10,094 nt of DNA, from positions 5,725 through 15,818 of the forward strand of contig DDCV01000155.1 of the NCBI GenBank assembly GCA_002335845.1. Direction: 5' to 3'. The notes beneath the pieces are model-generated. The model was not told the DNA's origin. It ran no database searches and was given only the letters and a program-made list of their open reading frames with translations. This stretch comes from Rickettsiales bacterium UBA1997. Its GTDB lineage: Bacteria; Pseudomonadota; Alphaproteobacteria; Rickettsiales; UBA1997. This document shows, in pieces, positions 1 to 7,472 of the stretch; position 1 is the stretch's first letter, and the number at the start of each line of letters is the position of its first letter. The translations under genes and the position numbers were made by a program.

Positions 1-652
1 TATTTCCTTCTCTACTGGAAGATGAAGATGATGTTTGTTTTTTTTTATTAGCAGAAGTAGCTAGTAATGTTTTTTCCGGATCACTACTTGAAACATCTTG
101 TGAATTAGTCTCCGACGTGCATTTTGTGCAATCATATACTAGAGGAATATTTGGTGGTAGATATCTTAGTGCATAATCAACAGCTGAGCTTTGCAGAGGT
201 GCTTTTATCTCTATGCCACCATCTTTTGATTCTAATGATGATTTATTTTTGTTGGCTTTTTTAATATCAGTTATTGTAGCCCCAGATTCATCAGGTGCTG
301 GATAAGGAGTATCGTCTTTCACAGGAATTGCCAAAGGAATTTTTTTTCCTGTAGCACAATTTCCTGCAGGAGTTGCCCAAGGAATTGTTGATGGTGGAGG
401 CGGTGGTGGTAATTTATCACTCGCAAGAATTGCGTAAGGAATACTGACATCCCCATCTTCAGCAACAAATGCATTTGGCATGCTGGTTTCAGTAGGCATT
501 TCATTTTTTTTAGGAAACACCTTAAACCACTTATTTTCTGACTTAGGAAGAATTGCAGAATATAAACTGCGTATCCCAGAACCTAATGTTTGGTATATAT
601 AATCATTATACAGTCCTGAGCGGTTAAAAAAATTTTCTAAAAATTTCATCAT
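1..652 (-). CDS. Unrecognised proline/serine-rich low-complexity protein (3' end beyond the window)
   Basis: I translated this minus-strand frame by hand: it is open for 217 codons from ATG at 652 (a second ATG follows at 649) and has no stop before the left edge. I do not recognise the family. Residues 1-47 look most ordered (MMKFLENFFNRSGLYND, aromatic-rich) and show no signal peptide or membrane segment. From about residue 50 the protein is low complexity. A short motif recurs as IPYA (71-74), IPWA (90-93), IPLA (105-108) and TPYPAP (115-120). Six prolines lie at 82-87. A CxxC pair is at Cys175/Cys178 (DCTKC), and a six-serine run at 208-213 follows a lysine triplet. The gene starts 60 bases after the valS stop and has its own strong-looking promoter, so it is probably transcribed separately. 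There is no Shine-Dalgarno sequence before the start. A secreted effector or surface-linked protein is possible but is only inference. The frame is convincing because it stays open for 650 AT-rich bases. Confidence 0.75.
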   Translation of the reverse strand, partial: MMKFLENFFNRSGLYNDYIYQTLGSGIRSLYSAILPKSENKWFKVFPKKNEMPTETSMPNAFVAEDGDVSIPYAILASDKLPPPPPPSTIPWATPAGNCATGKKIPLAIPVKDDTPYPAPDESGATITDIKKANKNKSSLESKDGGIEIKAPLQSSAVDYALRYLPPNIPLVYDCTKCTSETNSQDVSSSDPEKTLLATSANKKKQTSSSSSSREGN

Positions 653-680
653 AAATTGAAACAAAATATTAATACAACTA

Positions 681-716
681 GCCAAATATTATATTATATT
701 TTGTACCTTTTGTCAA
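681..716 (-). promoter_or_regulatory. Perfect sigma-70-type promoter for the gene starting at 652
   Basis: On the minus strand TTGACA occupies 716-711 and TATAAT 693-688, separated by exactly 17 bases (710-694). Both hexamers match the sigma-70 consensus at all six positions. A second TATAAT at 698-693 would leave only 12 bases and is less likely to be used. The expected transcription start is near 681, which gives a leader of about 28 bases before the ATG at 652. The valS stop codon TGA (715-713) lies inside the -35 hexamer. The position and start site are inferred from spacing rules, not measured. Confidence 0.8.
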
Positions 717-3460
717 ATACTAATCTCTACCAGATCATCATTACACCCTTTTTTAAGCTCAATTTCTTGGCAATTACAAACATTCTTGAGATCGCTTATC
801 ATATTCAGCAAATCTTTAGGGCTATTGATAGCTATATTTTTAAGCGGGGTTTTCATTGACAGATTGTTTTCGGACTTAAATTTTCGCACCCTAGCGATGA
901 TTTTTAGTGATTCATCACCATTTTCTTTTAAGTTTTGATCGAATGGTAGATTTTTTTCTTGCGGCCAATTACCACAACTATTTAGTGATTTAATTTGTTT
1001 AAATTCTTCAATATAGATTGATGAGTAAATCTCATCGCAAATATGCGGCACAAAGGGGGTGAATAATCTTAGTATATTTTGAAGACAAATATTTAAAGTG
1101 ATCATAGCACTTATTTGCCCACTCTCAATCTTAATTTTTTGCTCTTGGCTTAAATCAATATCTTGATATTTTTGAGCGCTTGTGCCATAGGCTCTCACTT
1201 TGCAAATCTCAAGATAATTATCACAAAAATCATTCCAAAAGAAATCTTCAATAACCTCACGGGCTCGGGCATATTCATATTTTTCAAAATTTAGGGTAGC
1301 GTCTTTTATGGCTAAGTGCAATTTGCTTAAAACCCATTTATCAAAATCTTCGGTGATTTTTTCTTGATTTAACTCGATATTTTTATTGTTAGCACAAATA
1401 TGATCCACAAATTTTGCTGCGTTAAAAATCTTTGTAACTAGCTTTTTACCTATTTTAAAAACATCTTCACTATATGCGCTGTCAGCTCCTAAATGCGAGG
1501 TTGAGGCCCAATAGCGCACAATATCTGAACCCTTTTCTTCAATCAATGCTGTCGGAGTTACAACATTGCCCTTTGATTTACTCATTTTGGTTTTATCAGC
1601 TGCTAAACACCAGCCAGAAATCATGAGATTTTTCCAAGGAGCTTTATCTTCATGCAGCAAGGCTTTAACGATTGTATAAAAAGCCCAGCTTCTGATAATT
1701 TCATGAGCCTGAGGACGCAAATCAGCTGGAAATAACTTTTTATGTCGTTCATTTTCACCCAGATCGATATCTTGGCTAATCCCGTGTGATGATAATTGCG
1801 GCGATATTGATGAAGTCGCCCAAGTGTCCATAATGTCGGTTTCGGGATATAATATCCACTCAATACCTTCTTTATCTCTAATAATTTTATTGCCTTGACC
1901 ATTATCTTCCTTTACTAATTCATAGCCAAAAGGCAAGTCTTTCATAGGGTCAACTGGCAAATCTTGGATTCTAGCAATGGCTTTCTTTTGAGTTTTATCT
2001 TTATAGTTTGGATATCTAGTGACGCCATTAATACATAATTGCCATACAGGAAATTTTACGCCAAAGAATCTTTGTCTTGATATGCACCAATCCCATGATA
2101 AGCCGTCGATCCACTGCTCAATTCTAACTTTCATATAGTCGGGATACCAATTGCACTCATTGGCTTTGGCTTTTAACTGCTCTTTTTTGTCAAGAATTTT
2201 GATAAACCATTGCGGCTGTACAATTATCTCGATTGGCACGCCCGATCTTTCAGCGCATTTAATGCTGTGTTTAATGGGCTGTTTTGCTTTTAGGAGATTT
2301 TGCTTTTCTAATTCTTCAACAATATTAACTCTAACTTCTTTGATTTTTTTATTTACCACTAGATCTTCATAATATTTCTTAAATTTTTTACAATCTAAGC
2401 AATTTTCTTTTGTTATAACGGGTGCAGAGCTTAAATCAAAAAAGAAATCCAACTCTTCTTCTTGAATCTCTTTATCGATTCTTGACAATTCCTCGCTAGC
2501 GATAATTATTTGATTTAGCTTGCCATCTCCACCAATTATAACATTTGTTGCTAGCTTGTATTTTCTCCACCACGAAATATCAGTTTCATCACCAAAAGTA
2601 CAGCACATTACCGCACCAGTTCCTTTGTCCATTTGCACTAATTTATCAGCAATGATTGGTACTTTAACTCCAAACATTGCTGTAATAGCGTAAGAACCAG
2701 TTGCACCCTCGCCTTCTTTGTTTAAATTATTTTTAATAAAATGCTTAAATCTTTCATCATCTGGATTAATCATCACTGCCACACAAGCTGGCAAAAGCTC
2801 GGGTCTAGTTGTCATGATTATTAAATCATTGTCGCTTTCATCTTTAAAGATGATATCATGCATTGCTCCATCAACTTCTTTATCAATCAAATCAGCCTGT
2901 GCAAGTGCGGTTTTATCAGAAATATCCCAAAAAACTGGCTCGTTTTTTTTCTCAACAAATTTTTTATTATAAAGATCAATAAAGGAAGCTTGCGATATTT
3001 TTTGCGATGTTGGTGAGATTGTTTGATATTTTTGTGACCAATCAACTGATAAGGCAATTTGATTAAATAAATCTTCAAACTCCTCTTCAGCCTTCTCAAC
3101 AATTGAGCGACATTTTTCAACAAAAGAACCTTGGCCATTTTCAGCTTCGTAAATTCCGGCTTTTTTACCAATAATTTTTTCAACCAGTCGCTCGGTAGGC
3201 AGGCCATTATCATCAAAACCCATTGGATAAAAAACATCCTTGCCTATCATTCGTTGAAATCTTGCAATAAAATCGGCTTGTACATAAGAAAAAACATGAC
3301 CCATATGAAGCACACCTGATACAGTTGGTGGTGGCGTATCAATAACAAAAGTTTGATCTTTTGTCTTATTATTTTGCCATTTATATATTTCGTGCTGACG
3401 CCAGTGATTTTGCCATTTTTTTTCGATTAGCTTGTGGTCGTATTTATTGGGTAGAGTCAT
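713..3460 (-). CDS. valS: Valyl-tRNA synthetase, archaeal type
   Basis: This class I synthetase attaches valine to tRNA-Val in the cytoplasm and hydrolyses mischarged threonyl-tRNA in its CP1 editing domain. The catalytic signatures are all present: HMGH at 52-55, DDNGLPTER at 83-91, the editing-domain motif TTRPE at 217-221, WDWCISRQRFFG at 456-467, DTWATSS near 545-551, and KMSKS at 625-629. The anticodon-binding region fills roughly 690-850. The TPPPTVSG and DDNGLPTER forms are those of archaeal ValRS, as known in Rickettsia. The C-terminal coiled-coil arm usual in bacterial ValRS is not evident. At 915 residues it is longer than I recall for Rickettsia ValRS (a little over 800). Extra sequence seems to lie around 317-372, with a CxxC at 354-357. 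The ATG at 3460 lies 3 bases after the stop of the BamB-like gene, which implies co-transcription and probably coupled translation. Confidence 0.97.
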   Translation of the reverse strand: MTLPNKYDHKLIEKKWQNHWRQHEIYKWQNNKTKDQTFVIDTPPPTVSGVLHMGHVFSYVQADFIARFQRMIGKDVFYPMGFDDNGLPTERLVEKIIGKKAGIYEAENGQGSFVEKCRSIVEKAEEEFEDLFNQIALSVDWSQKYQTISPTSQKISQASFIDLYNKKFVEKKNEPVFWDISDKTALAQADLIDKEVDGAMHDIIFKDESDNDLIIMTTRPELLPACVAVMINPDDERFKHFIKNNLNKEGEGATGSYAITAMFGVKVPIIADKLVQMDKGTGAVMCCTFGDETDISWWRKYKLATNVIIGGDGKLNQIIIASEELSRIDKEIQEEELDFFFDLSSAPVITKENCLDCKKFKKYYEDLVVNKKIKEVRVNIVEELEKQNLLKAKQPIKHSIKCAERSGVPIEIIVQPQWFIKILDKKEQLKAKANECNWYPDYMKVRIEQWIDGLSWDWCISRQRFFGVKFPVWQLCINGVTRYPNYKDKTQKKAIARIQDLPVDPMKDLPFGYELVKEDNGQGNKIIRDKEGIEWILYPETDIMDTWATSSISPQLSSHGISQDIDLGENERHKKLFPADLRPQAHEIIRSWAFYTIVKALLHEDKAPWKNLMISGWCLAADKTKMSKSKGNVVTPTALIEEKGSDIVRYWASTSHLGADSAYSEDVFKIGKKLVTKIFNAAKFVDHICANNKNIELNQEKITEDFDKWVLSKLHLAIKDATLNFEKYEYARAREVIEDFFWNDFCDNYLEICKVRAYGTSAQKYQDIDLSQEQKIKIESGQISAMITLNICLQNILRLFTPFVPHICDEIYSSIYIEEFKQIKSLNSCGNWPQEKNLPFDQNLKENGDESLKIIARVRKFKSENNLSMKTPLKNIAINSPKDLLNMISDLKNVCNCQEIELKKGCNDDLVEISI

Positions 3461-3463
3461 CTT

Positions 3464-4795
3464 TTATTTTAATGCTGTGAAATATCTGCCAAACCAGCCA
3501 GATCTGTGTAAATATAATTTATCATCATTAATGATAATACCATAAAAACTTTTGCTGCCAATCTTAACTTCTTGCTCTATTTTGCCATCAAGAGGTGAAA
3601 TCACTAAGATATTTCCCAAGGAATTATCGATTAGCAATTTATCTCCAGCCATAATTACGCCATTATAAATGATTTTGCTTTGTGGCTTTTTGTCATTTTT
3701 ATAATGTTTAAGCTGCTTTAGCCACTTAATGTCGCCTGTTTTTCTATTAAGAGCAATCAGCTTATTGTCGTTATTGATTATATATAAGAAGTTACCTGCT
3801 AGGTGAAAATCAATTACTGTGGCAATTTGTTTTTTCCATAAAATATTTCCACTCGCTACTTCAATAGCCATCATTAAACCGCCATTGCCAGAAACATAAA
3901 GCACTCCATTATTAGCAATTGGCGTGGCGTCGATGTCATTCAAATAAAAATCTGAACCAATAGCTTTATTTAAATTTAAATCAAAAGACCAAATTTCTGA
4001 ACCATTATCTTTGTTAAGAGCATATATTTCTCCTGAAGAATATGAGGCAAATATCTTGTCACCATAGATTACAGGATCAGCGGCGCCAAAAATTGCTGTG
4101 TTTTTTGTAATGCCAGCATGTGACCATAAAATTTTGCCATCATCGATATTTAGAGCAAAAAGCTCATTTTTATCTGTTGCGACATAAACCAAATTATTAT
4201 AAGCAATTGGTTTTGATATCGCCAATGCTGGCAGTGAGTTTTGCCATAATATTTTACCATCTTTTTTAGCAACAGCTACTATCTCGTTGCTGCCAGATAT
4301 AGCAAAAATTTTATCTTTATAGCCAAATATTTTAGTGATTTTATAATCTTTAAAAAAGAATTTTTTAAAGATGCGTTGTTGCCAGGCCTTTTTCTTACTC
4401 TTTATATTGAAAGACAATAAAATGCCTGATTCATCAAGAAAATATATATTATCGCCATCTATTACTGGCAAAAATGCATCGTCATTATTGCTTGATAAAT
4501 CAAAATCTAGCCAAAGAATATTTGATTTTTTAAATGTTATTTTGTCTTTTTTATAAGAAAATTTTTTCTTAAAATTACCAATGCGGCCATTTTGATGAAA
4601 ATTATCACCAAAATTCCACTGCGAAGCTTCTTTTTGAGGCTCGAAGTCTATTTGTTGTATATTTTTGGAAGTCAATAAAGGGTCAACTTGGTAAAAGGCT
4701 GAAACTGCATTTTTCTTGTCGTAAGTTTGGTCTTTTTTGCAGGAAAATAGCCCCAGAAATATTAAAAGCAAAAAAGCTATATTAGTTTTTGACAT
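3464..4795 (-). CDS. bamB: BamB-like PQQ-repeat beta-propeller lipoprotein
   Basis: This is probably the BamB-type lipoprotein of the outer-membrane beta-barrel assembly (BAM) complex, held on the periplasmic face of the outer membrane. The N-terminus has a lysine, a hydrophobic stretch (6-17) and a lipobox ending LFSC, with Cys19 as the predicted lipidated residue. From about residue 107 a series of PQQ-like blades follows, each with the pattern G-x-hydrophobic-Y/F ... ALN ... G-x-I-x-W. Clear blade ends are at KKKAW (134-138), DGKILW (179-184 and 219-224), GSEIW (265-269), GNILW (316-320) and GDIKW (354-358). The length of 443 residues is somewhat above E. coli BamB (about 390); the excess is the linker between Cys19 and the first blade. 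The start at 4795 overlaps the upstream gene by 14 bases. That YfgM/TPR gene plus BamB pairing is common in alphaproteobacteria, although der (engA), often next in line, is replaced here by valS. A PQQ-dependent dehydrogenase is unlikely given the size and lipobox. Confidence 0.85.
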   Translation of the reverse strand: MSKTNIAFLLLIFLGLFSCKKDQTYDKKNAVSAFYQVDPLLTSKNIQQIDFEPQKEASQWNFGDNFHQNGRIGNFKKKFSYKKDKITFKKSNILWLDFDLSSNNDDAFLPVIDGDNIYFLDESGILLSFNIKSKKKAWQQRIFKKFFFKDYKITKIFGYKDKIFAISGSNEIVAVAKKDGKILWQNSLPALAISKPIAYNNLVYVATDKNELFALNIDDGKILWSHAGITKNTAIFGAADPVIYGDKIFASYSSGEIYALNKDNGSEIWSFDLNLNKAIGSDFYLNDIDATPIANNGVLYVSGNGGLMMAIEVASGNILWKKQIATVIDFHLAGNFLYIINNDNKLIALNRKTGDIKWLKQLKHYKNDKKPQSKIIYNGVIMAGDKLLIDNSLGNILVISPLDGKIEQEVKIGSKSFYGIIINDDKLYLHRSGWFGRYFTALK

Positions 4796-5483
4796 CGCTT
4801 TTTTGATCTATTTTTAATATTAAATCAGAGACATGTGTCTGCGCTCTAACTTTTACAGAATTTGTGGCATCTTGTGCATTGGCAATTTTGTTAAAAATTT
4901 CATAAGATTTTTGTAAATTACCAAGTGATTTTTCATAAAGCGCCATTTGCTCATTAATATGATGTTTAAGATATTTAGCTTGAGCGGCAAATTTATGCAT
5001 TTTTTTTGTTAATGCTTTATCTTGATTAAGATTATCATCTAAAATCCAAGTTTTTATTGCTAATAATTTAGCTAAATCTTGCGTGAATTCTTCACATGAA
5101 TTGCATTTGGCAATTTTATTAAAAATATCAATAGCTTCTTTATTCTTCGAATCTTGCAATAATAAATCAGCATATCTAAAGCTAGCTAAAGATAGGATCG
5201 AGGATGGCGCTTTTTTGGAATTTATAATTTCTTGAAGTAATTTTTTTTCCTGCTGCAAATCTTTTGATTCTTGGGCAAGATGTGCTTGATGTAATATTTT
5301 GGAATAATGGATTTGACGATTATTTTTAACGATAAAGATTGCCACTATTGACACAACGGTGATTATTATTATTAGCGCTATTTTGATTAAAAATCTGCTG
5401 CGCTTAATAAAAAACTCCCTAACAGCATCTCTTTTGGCTTCGGACTTAGCTTTTTCTAAGATGTGATCCAATTCTTTAGACAT
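4782..5483 (-). CDS. Membrane-anchored YfgM/TPR_21-like protein
   Basis: The 233-residue protein has a charged cytoplasmic N-terminus (1-30), one strongly hydrophobic segment at about 31-52 rich in isoleucine and valine, and a helical periplasmic domain of about 175 residues. This layout matches YfgM (TPR_21), which in E. coli associates with the SecYEG translocon and periplasmic chaperones. The helix-turn-helix pattern is loose: repeat-like units are seen near 97-126 (ASFRYADLLLQ..AIDIFNKIA) and 178-202 (EQMALYEKSLGNLQ..YEIFNKIA). The phrase IFNKIA recurs at both ends, and Cys127/Cys130 form a CxxC. The gene overlaps the BamB-like gene by 14 bases, so the two are probably made together and act in envelope protein export. 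Rickettsia has a similar small membrane family (DUF2659) to which this may belong; that is from memory. It follows a hairpin and a roughly 75-base gap, so it probably starts its own transcript, although I see no convincing promoter hexamers there. Confidence 0.75.
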   Translation of the reverse strand: MSKELDHILEKAKSEAKRDAVREFFIKRSRFLIKIALIIIITVVSIVAIFIVKNNRQIHYSKILHQAHLAQESKDLQQEKKLLQEIINSKKAPSSILSLASFRYADLLLQDSKNKEAIDIFNKIAKCNSCEEFTQDLAKLLAIKTWILDDNLNQDKALTKKMHKFAAQAKYLKHHINEQMALYEKSLGNLQKSYEIFNKIANAQDATNSVKVRAQTHVSDLILKIDQKSDVKN

Positions 5484-5558
5484 AATAATTTTTTATTGAC
5501 TTGATGCAGATATTAACCGAAATCTTTCTAAGATAGTTTACAATTGAGAGTAATATTA

Positions 5559-5588
5559 AAGAAAAAGCTTTAAAAGATGCTTTTTCTT
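5559..5588 (-). terminator. Hairpin after folD, probable intrinsic terminator
   Basis: A perfect 10-bp inverted repeat: AAGAAAAAGC at 5559-5568 pairs with GCTTTTTCTT at 5579-5588 across a 10-base loop. On the minus strand it begins inside the folD stop codon (5589-5587), and the 3' arm runs straight into TAATATT, so the U-rich part of the transcript overlaps the stem. The stem has only three G-C pairs, two of them next to the loop, so it is weak by E. coli standards, but it lies exactly where the upstream gene block should end. Because it is symmetrical it could act in either direction. Confidence 0.55.
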
Positions 5589-6474
5589 ATTTCGTAATTT
5601 GCTTTAAATAGCAATTAAGAGTATTTTTAAGCAAATAAGCAATAGTCATTGGTCCTACTCCACCCGGCACTGGTGTAATTGCCGCCGCAACTTCTTTGAC
5701 ATTTTCAAAATCGACATCGCCAACTAATTTTGTTTTTCCTGCAGCAATTTCAATGCGATTAATTCCAACATCAATAATTATTGCATCTTTTTTTACCATA
5801 TCAGCCATTATTAAATTTGGCACTCCAGCTGCAGAAATTATAACATCTGAATTTAAGCACTCGGCTTTTAAATCTTTGGTTGAGCGATTAGCGATTGTTA
5901 CAGTGCAGCTTTCATTCATTAGCAATCTTGCCAGAGGGCGACCCACTATATTTGAAGACCCAATAACTAGAGTTTTTAGGCCAGATAAATCTTTGCCAGC
6001 AGCTGACTTAAGAAGGTGTAAACAGCCAAGAGGCGTGCAAGGAATAAGGGCGCCATCATCGCCGCCAATATCACCGCTTGATAATTTTCCAACATTTAAA
6101 ATATTGAAACCATCAACATCTTTGTTGTAGTCAATGGCATGAATTACTTTTTTGCTATCAATATGTTTTGGTAAAGGTAGCTGTACTAAAATCCCATGCA
6201 CTCCTGAATCTTCATTTAGCTCTTTAATTTTAGCGATTAAATCATCCTCTGAAGTATCTTGTGCCATTTTAAATTGCATGGAATTCATTTCAACCGAATG
6301 TGCGGCTTTTTCTTTATTGCCTACATAAACCTCGCTAGCTGGATCGCTTCCAACCAAAATCACTGCTAGAGTTGGCGTGATATGAAATTTCTTTTTAAGC
6401 TTCTTAACTTCTTTAGCAATTTCTTGCCTCATTTCTAAAGCAATTTCTTTGCCATTTATTATTTTTGCTGTCAT
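5587..6474 (-). CDS. folD: Bifunctional methylenetetrahydrofolate dehydrogenase / cyclohydrolase FolD
   Basis: FolD interconverts 5,10-methylene-THF, 5,10-methenyl-THF and 10-formyl-THF with NADP(H), supplying one-carbon units for purines and formyl-Met-tRNA in the cytoplasm. The 295-residue protein is full length. Family residues are all visible: Tyr50 and the catalytic Lys54 in YVGNK, Gln98 in the VQLPLP motif, Asp121 in DVDGFN, the PCTPLG segment, the dinucleotide-binding loop GSSNIVGRP at roughly 171-179, DVGINR, and the C-terminal PVPGGVGPMT (268-277). The dinucleotide loop has Ser where many FolD proteins have Arg (GRSNIVG). E. coli has Ala there, so this is within normal range. The ATG at 6474 follows the stop of the pilin-like gene by 10 bases, which suggests one transcript, although the two products have no obvious functional link. 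No Shine-Dalgarno sequence is seen; the spacer is pure A/T. Confidence 0.97.
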   Translation of the reverse strand: MTAKIINGKEIALEMRQEIAKEVKKLKKKFHITPTLAVILVGSDPASEVYVGNKEKAAHSVEMNSMQFKMAQDTSEDDLIAKIKELNEDSGVHGILVQLPLPKHIDSKKVIHAIDYNKDVDGFNILNVGKLSSGDIGGDDGALIPCTPLGCLHLLKSAAGKDLSGLKTLVIGSSNIVGRPLARLLMNESCTVTIANRSTKDLKAECLNSDVIISAAGVPNLIMADMVKKDAIIIDVGINRIEIAAGKTKLVGDVDFENVKEVAAAITPVPGGVGPMTIAYLLKNTLNCYLKQITK

Positions 6475-6484
6475 ATATTATATT

Positions 6485-7426
6485 TTAATGATTAACGGGA
6501 ATAGAATATTTTTGACTAAGATATTTCTCAACAGCAATTCTATTTAAATCTTGTAGATTGGTGTTATATATTATTACTTCCGATAGCTGACCTTCGTGAA
6601 AGGCTTCGTACCCTCCTACATTAACTCTACATCCAGAACCAACAAGGAATATATCATTAACTTTATTAGTATCAGTATCAGCAATAGAAGCCTGGGATTG
6701 TTGTTGGCCATTAATATATAGTTCGTAAGTTGCAGAAGAAGAAGCGTCTGAAAAAGTGACGGTAGCTATATATGGCTCGTTGGTAGTAAAAGGAGAATTA
6801 AAAAGTCTATTGCCAGATGAAAATCTTATTCCCGAGCCATCAGCAGAGGTATTGATATCAAATCTAATAGCTCGGTTAGCTTGACCTCCACCAGCAGAAG
6901 CGCAACTACCAATATATAATGCATCATTAAAATTTGGATCATCTTTTTCAACTAGACCCACAACAAAAAAAGACCCTGACCCACTGCCTTGAATATTAAT
7001 TTTTTTATCACCAATAAAATTTTCATTATTACTTTCATCGAAGGTCAGGCAAGGTAAATTATTTATACAATTTTTTTGATAGCTCGGTGGGTTAGTTGTT
7101 GGAGTGGTAATGGTGTCAGAGCCAACAACTTGCCTTAGATGATTCTTGGAAACTGAAATTGGGTTTATATCGTACCAGCTTTCAATATCGCCTCCGTCTT
7201 GAATATCGCCATTGTCAAAACTTTGATCCAAACTAGTTTCATACCAAGCATCTAAACCTTTAATAGAAGGGACTACCGAGCCATTAGTTACTGATTGCGC
7301 TGCCGCTAAGTTAATATTGCTATAAAGCTGTGATCCCTTGACTACTCCAGCTATTAACAACCCTATTATAAGAATAACAATAGATAGCTCTATTAAAGAA
7401 AAAGCAGAGATTGATGATTTTTTCAT
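6485..7426 (-). CDS. Prepilin-like protein with LamG/jelly-roll-type passenger domain
   Basis: The N-terminus is a type IV prepilin leader: a short basic peptide with Ala8 before Phe9, then FSLIELSIVILIIGLL, with Glu13 at +5 relative to the expected cleavage and a hydrophobic helix to about residue 28. A prepilin peptidase would cut after Ala8 (Gly is more usual) and methylate Phe9. The rest (about 55-313) resembles a concanavalin/LamG-type domain as found on many pseudopilin-like surface proteins. It has a GLDAWYE opening (57-63), SWYD at 83-86, NNLPCLTFD at 122-130, paired beta segments with YELYING (234-240), and a closing block SEVIIYN...KYLSQKYSI (282-309). Cysteines at 120, 126, 175 and 266 could form disulphides after export. 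It probably reaches the inner membrane or cell surface and may bind carbohydrate or a host ligand, which is inference. No pilus assembly ATPase, platform protein or prepilin peptidase lies nearby. It sits between an ABC ATPase (20-base gap) and folD (10-base gap). Confidence 0.85.
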   Translation of the reverse strand: MKKSSISAFSLIELSIVILIIGLLIAGVVKGSQLYSNINLAAAQSVTNGSVVPSIKGLDAWYETSLDQSFDNGDIQDGGDIESWYDINPISVSKNHLRQVVGSDTITTPTTNPPSYQKNCINNLPCLTFDESNNENFIGDKKINIQGSGSGSFFVVGLVEKDDPNFNDALYIGSCASAGGGQANRAIRFDINTSADGSGIRFSSGNRLFNSPFTTNEPYIATVTFSDASSSATYELYINGQQQSQASIADTDTNKVNDIFLVGSGCRVNVGGYEAFHEGQLSEVIIYNTNLQDLNRIAVEKYLSQKYSIPVNH

Positions 7427-7440
7427 AATTGAGGTAATTA

Positions 7441-7472
7441 AATTAATTAATTAATTAATTGATTGATTGATT
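7441..7472. repeat. Tetranucleotide microsatellite (AATT x5, GATT x3) at the ABC gene end
   Basis: On the plus strand AATT is repeated five times exactly (7441-7460), followed by GATT three times (7461-7472). On the minus strand it encodes the last residues of the ABC ATPase (KSINQLIN), its stop codon (7449-7447) and the first bases of the spacer before the pilin-like gene. Such runs are prone to slippage. However, repeated TTAA gives a stop codon in every frame, so a change in copy number would alter only the last few residues and the gene spacing. Confidence 0.85.

Noticed and set aside
319..504. Minus-strand 61-codon frame with its own ATG
   Set aside because: It lies wholly within the longer frame that starts at 652 and runs off the left edge; that frame is open throughout and carries phase-keeping repeats.
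656..859. Plus-strand open frame of 67 codons over the valS 3' end and the promoter region
   Set aside because: It is hydrophobic and AT-driven, antisense to valS codons that are certain, and covers the promoter; it has no family resemblance or start signal.
2482..2508. Plus-strand TTGACA followed by a TAATTA-like hexamer, a possible antisense promoter in valS
   Set aside because: The spacing is 15 bases and the -10 match is poor; such pairs are expected by chance in AT-rich coding sequence.
2887..3237. Minus-strand 116-codon frame
   Set aside because: It overlaps valS out of frame; the valS frame here holds DDNGLPTER and flanking conserved residues.
5484..5558. Promoter for the YfgM-like gene
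   Set aside because: A promoter is expected after the folD hairpin, but no pair of hexamers at 16-18 bases gives a convincing match, so none is annotated.
5696..6130. Plus-strand open frame of 144 codons
   Set aside because: It is the antisense shadow of folD, whose catalytic motifs cover the same bases.
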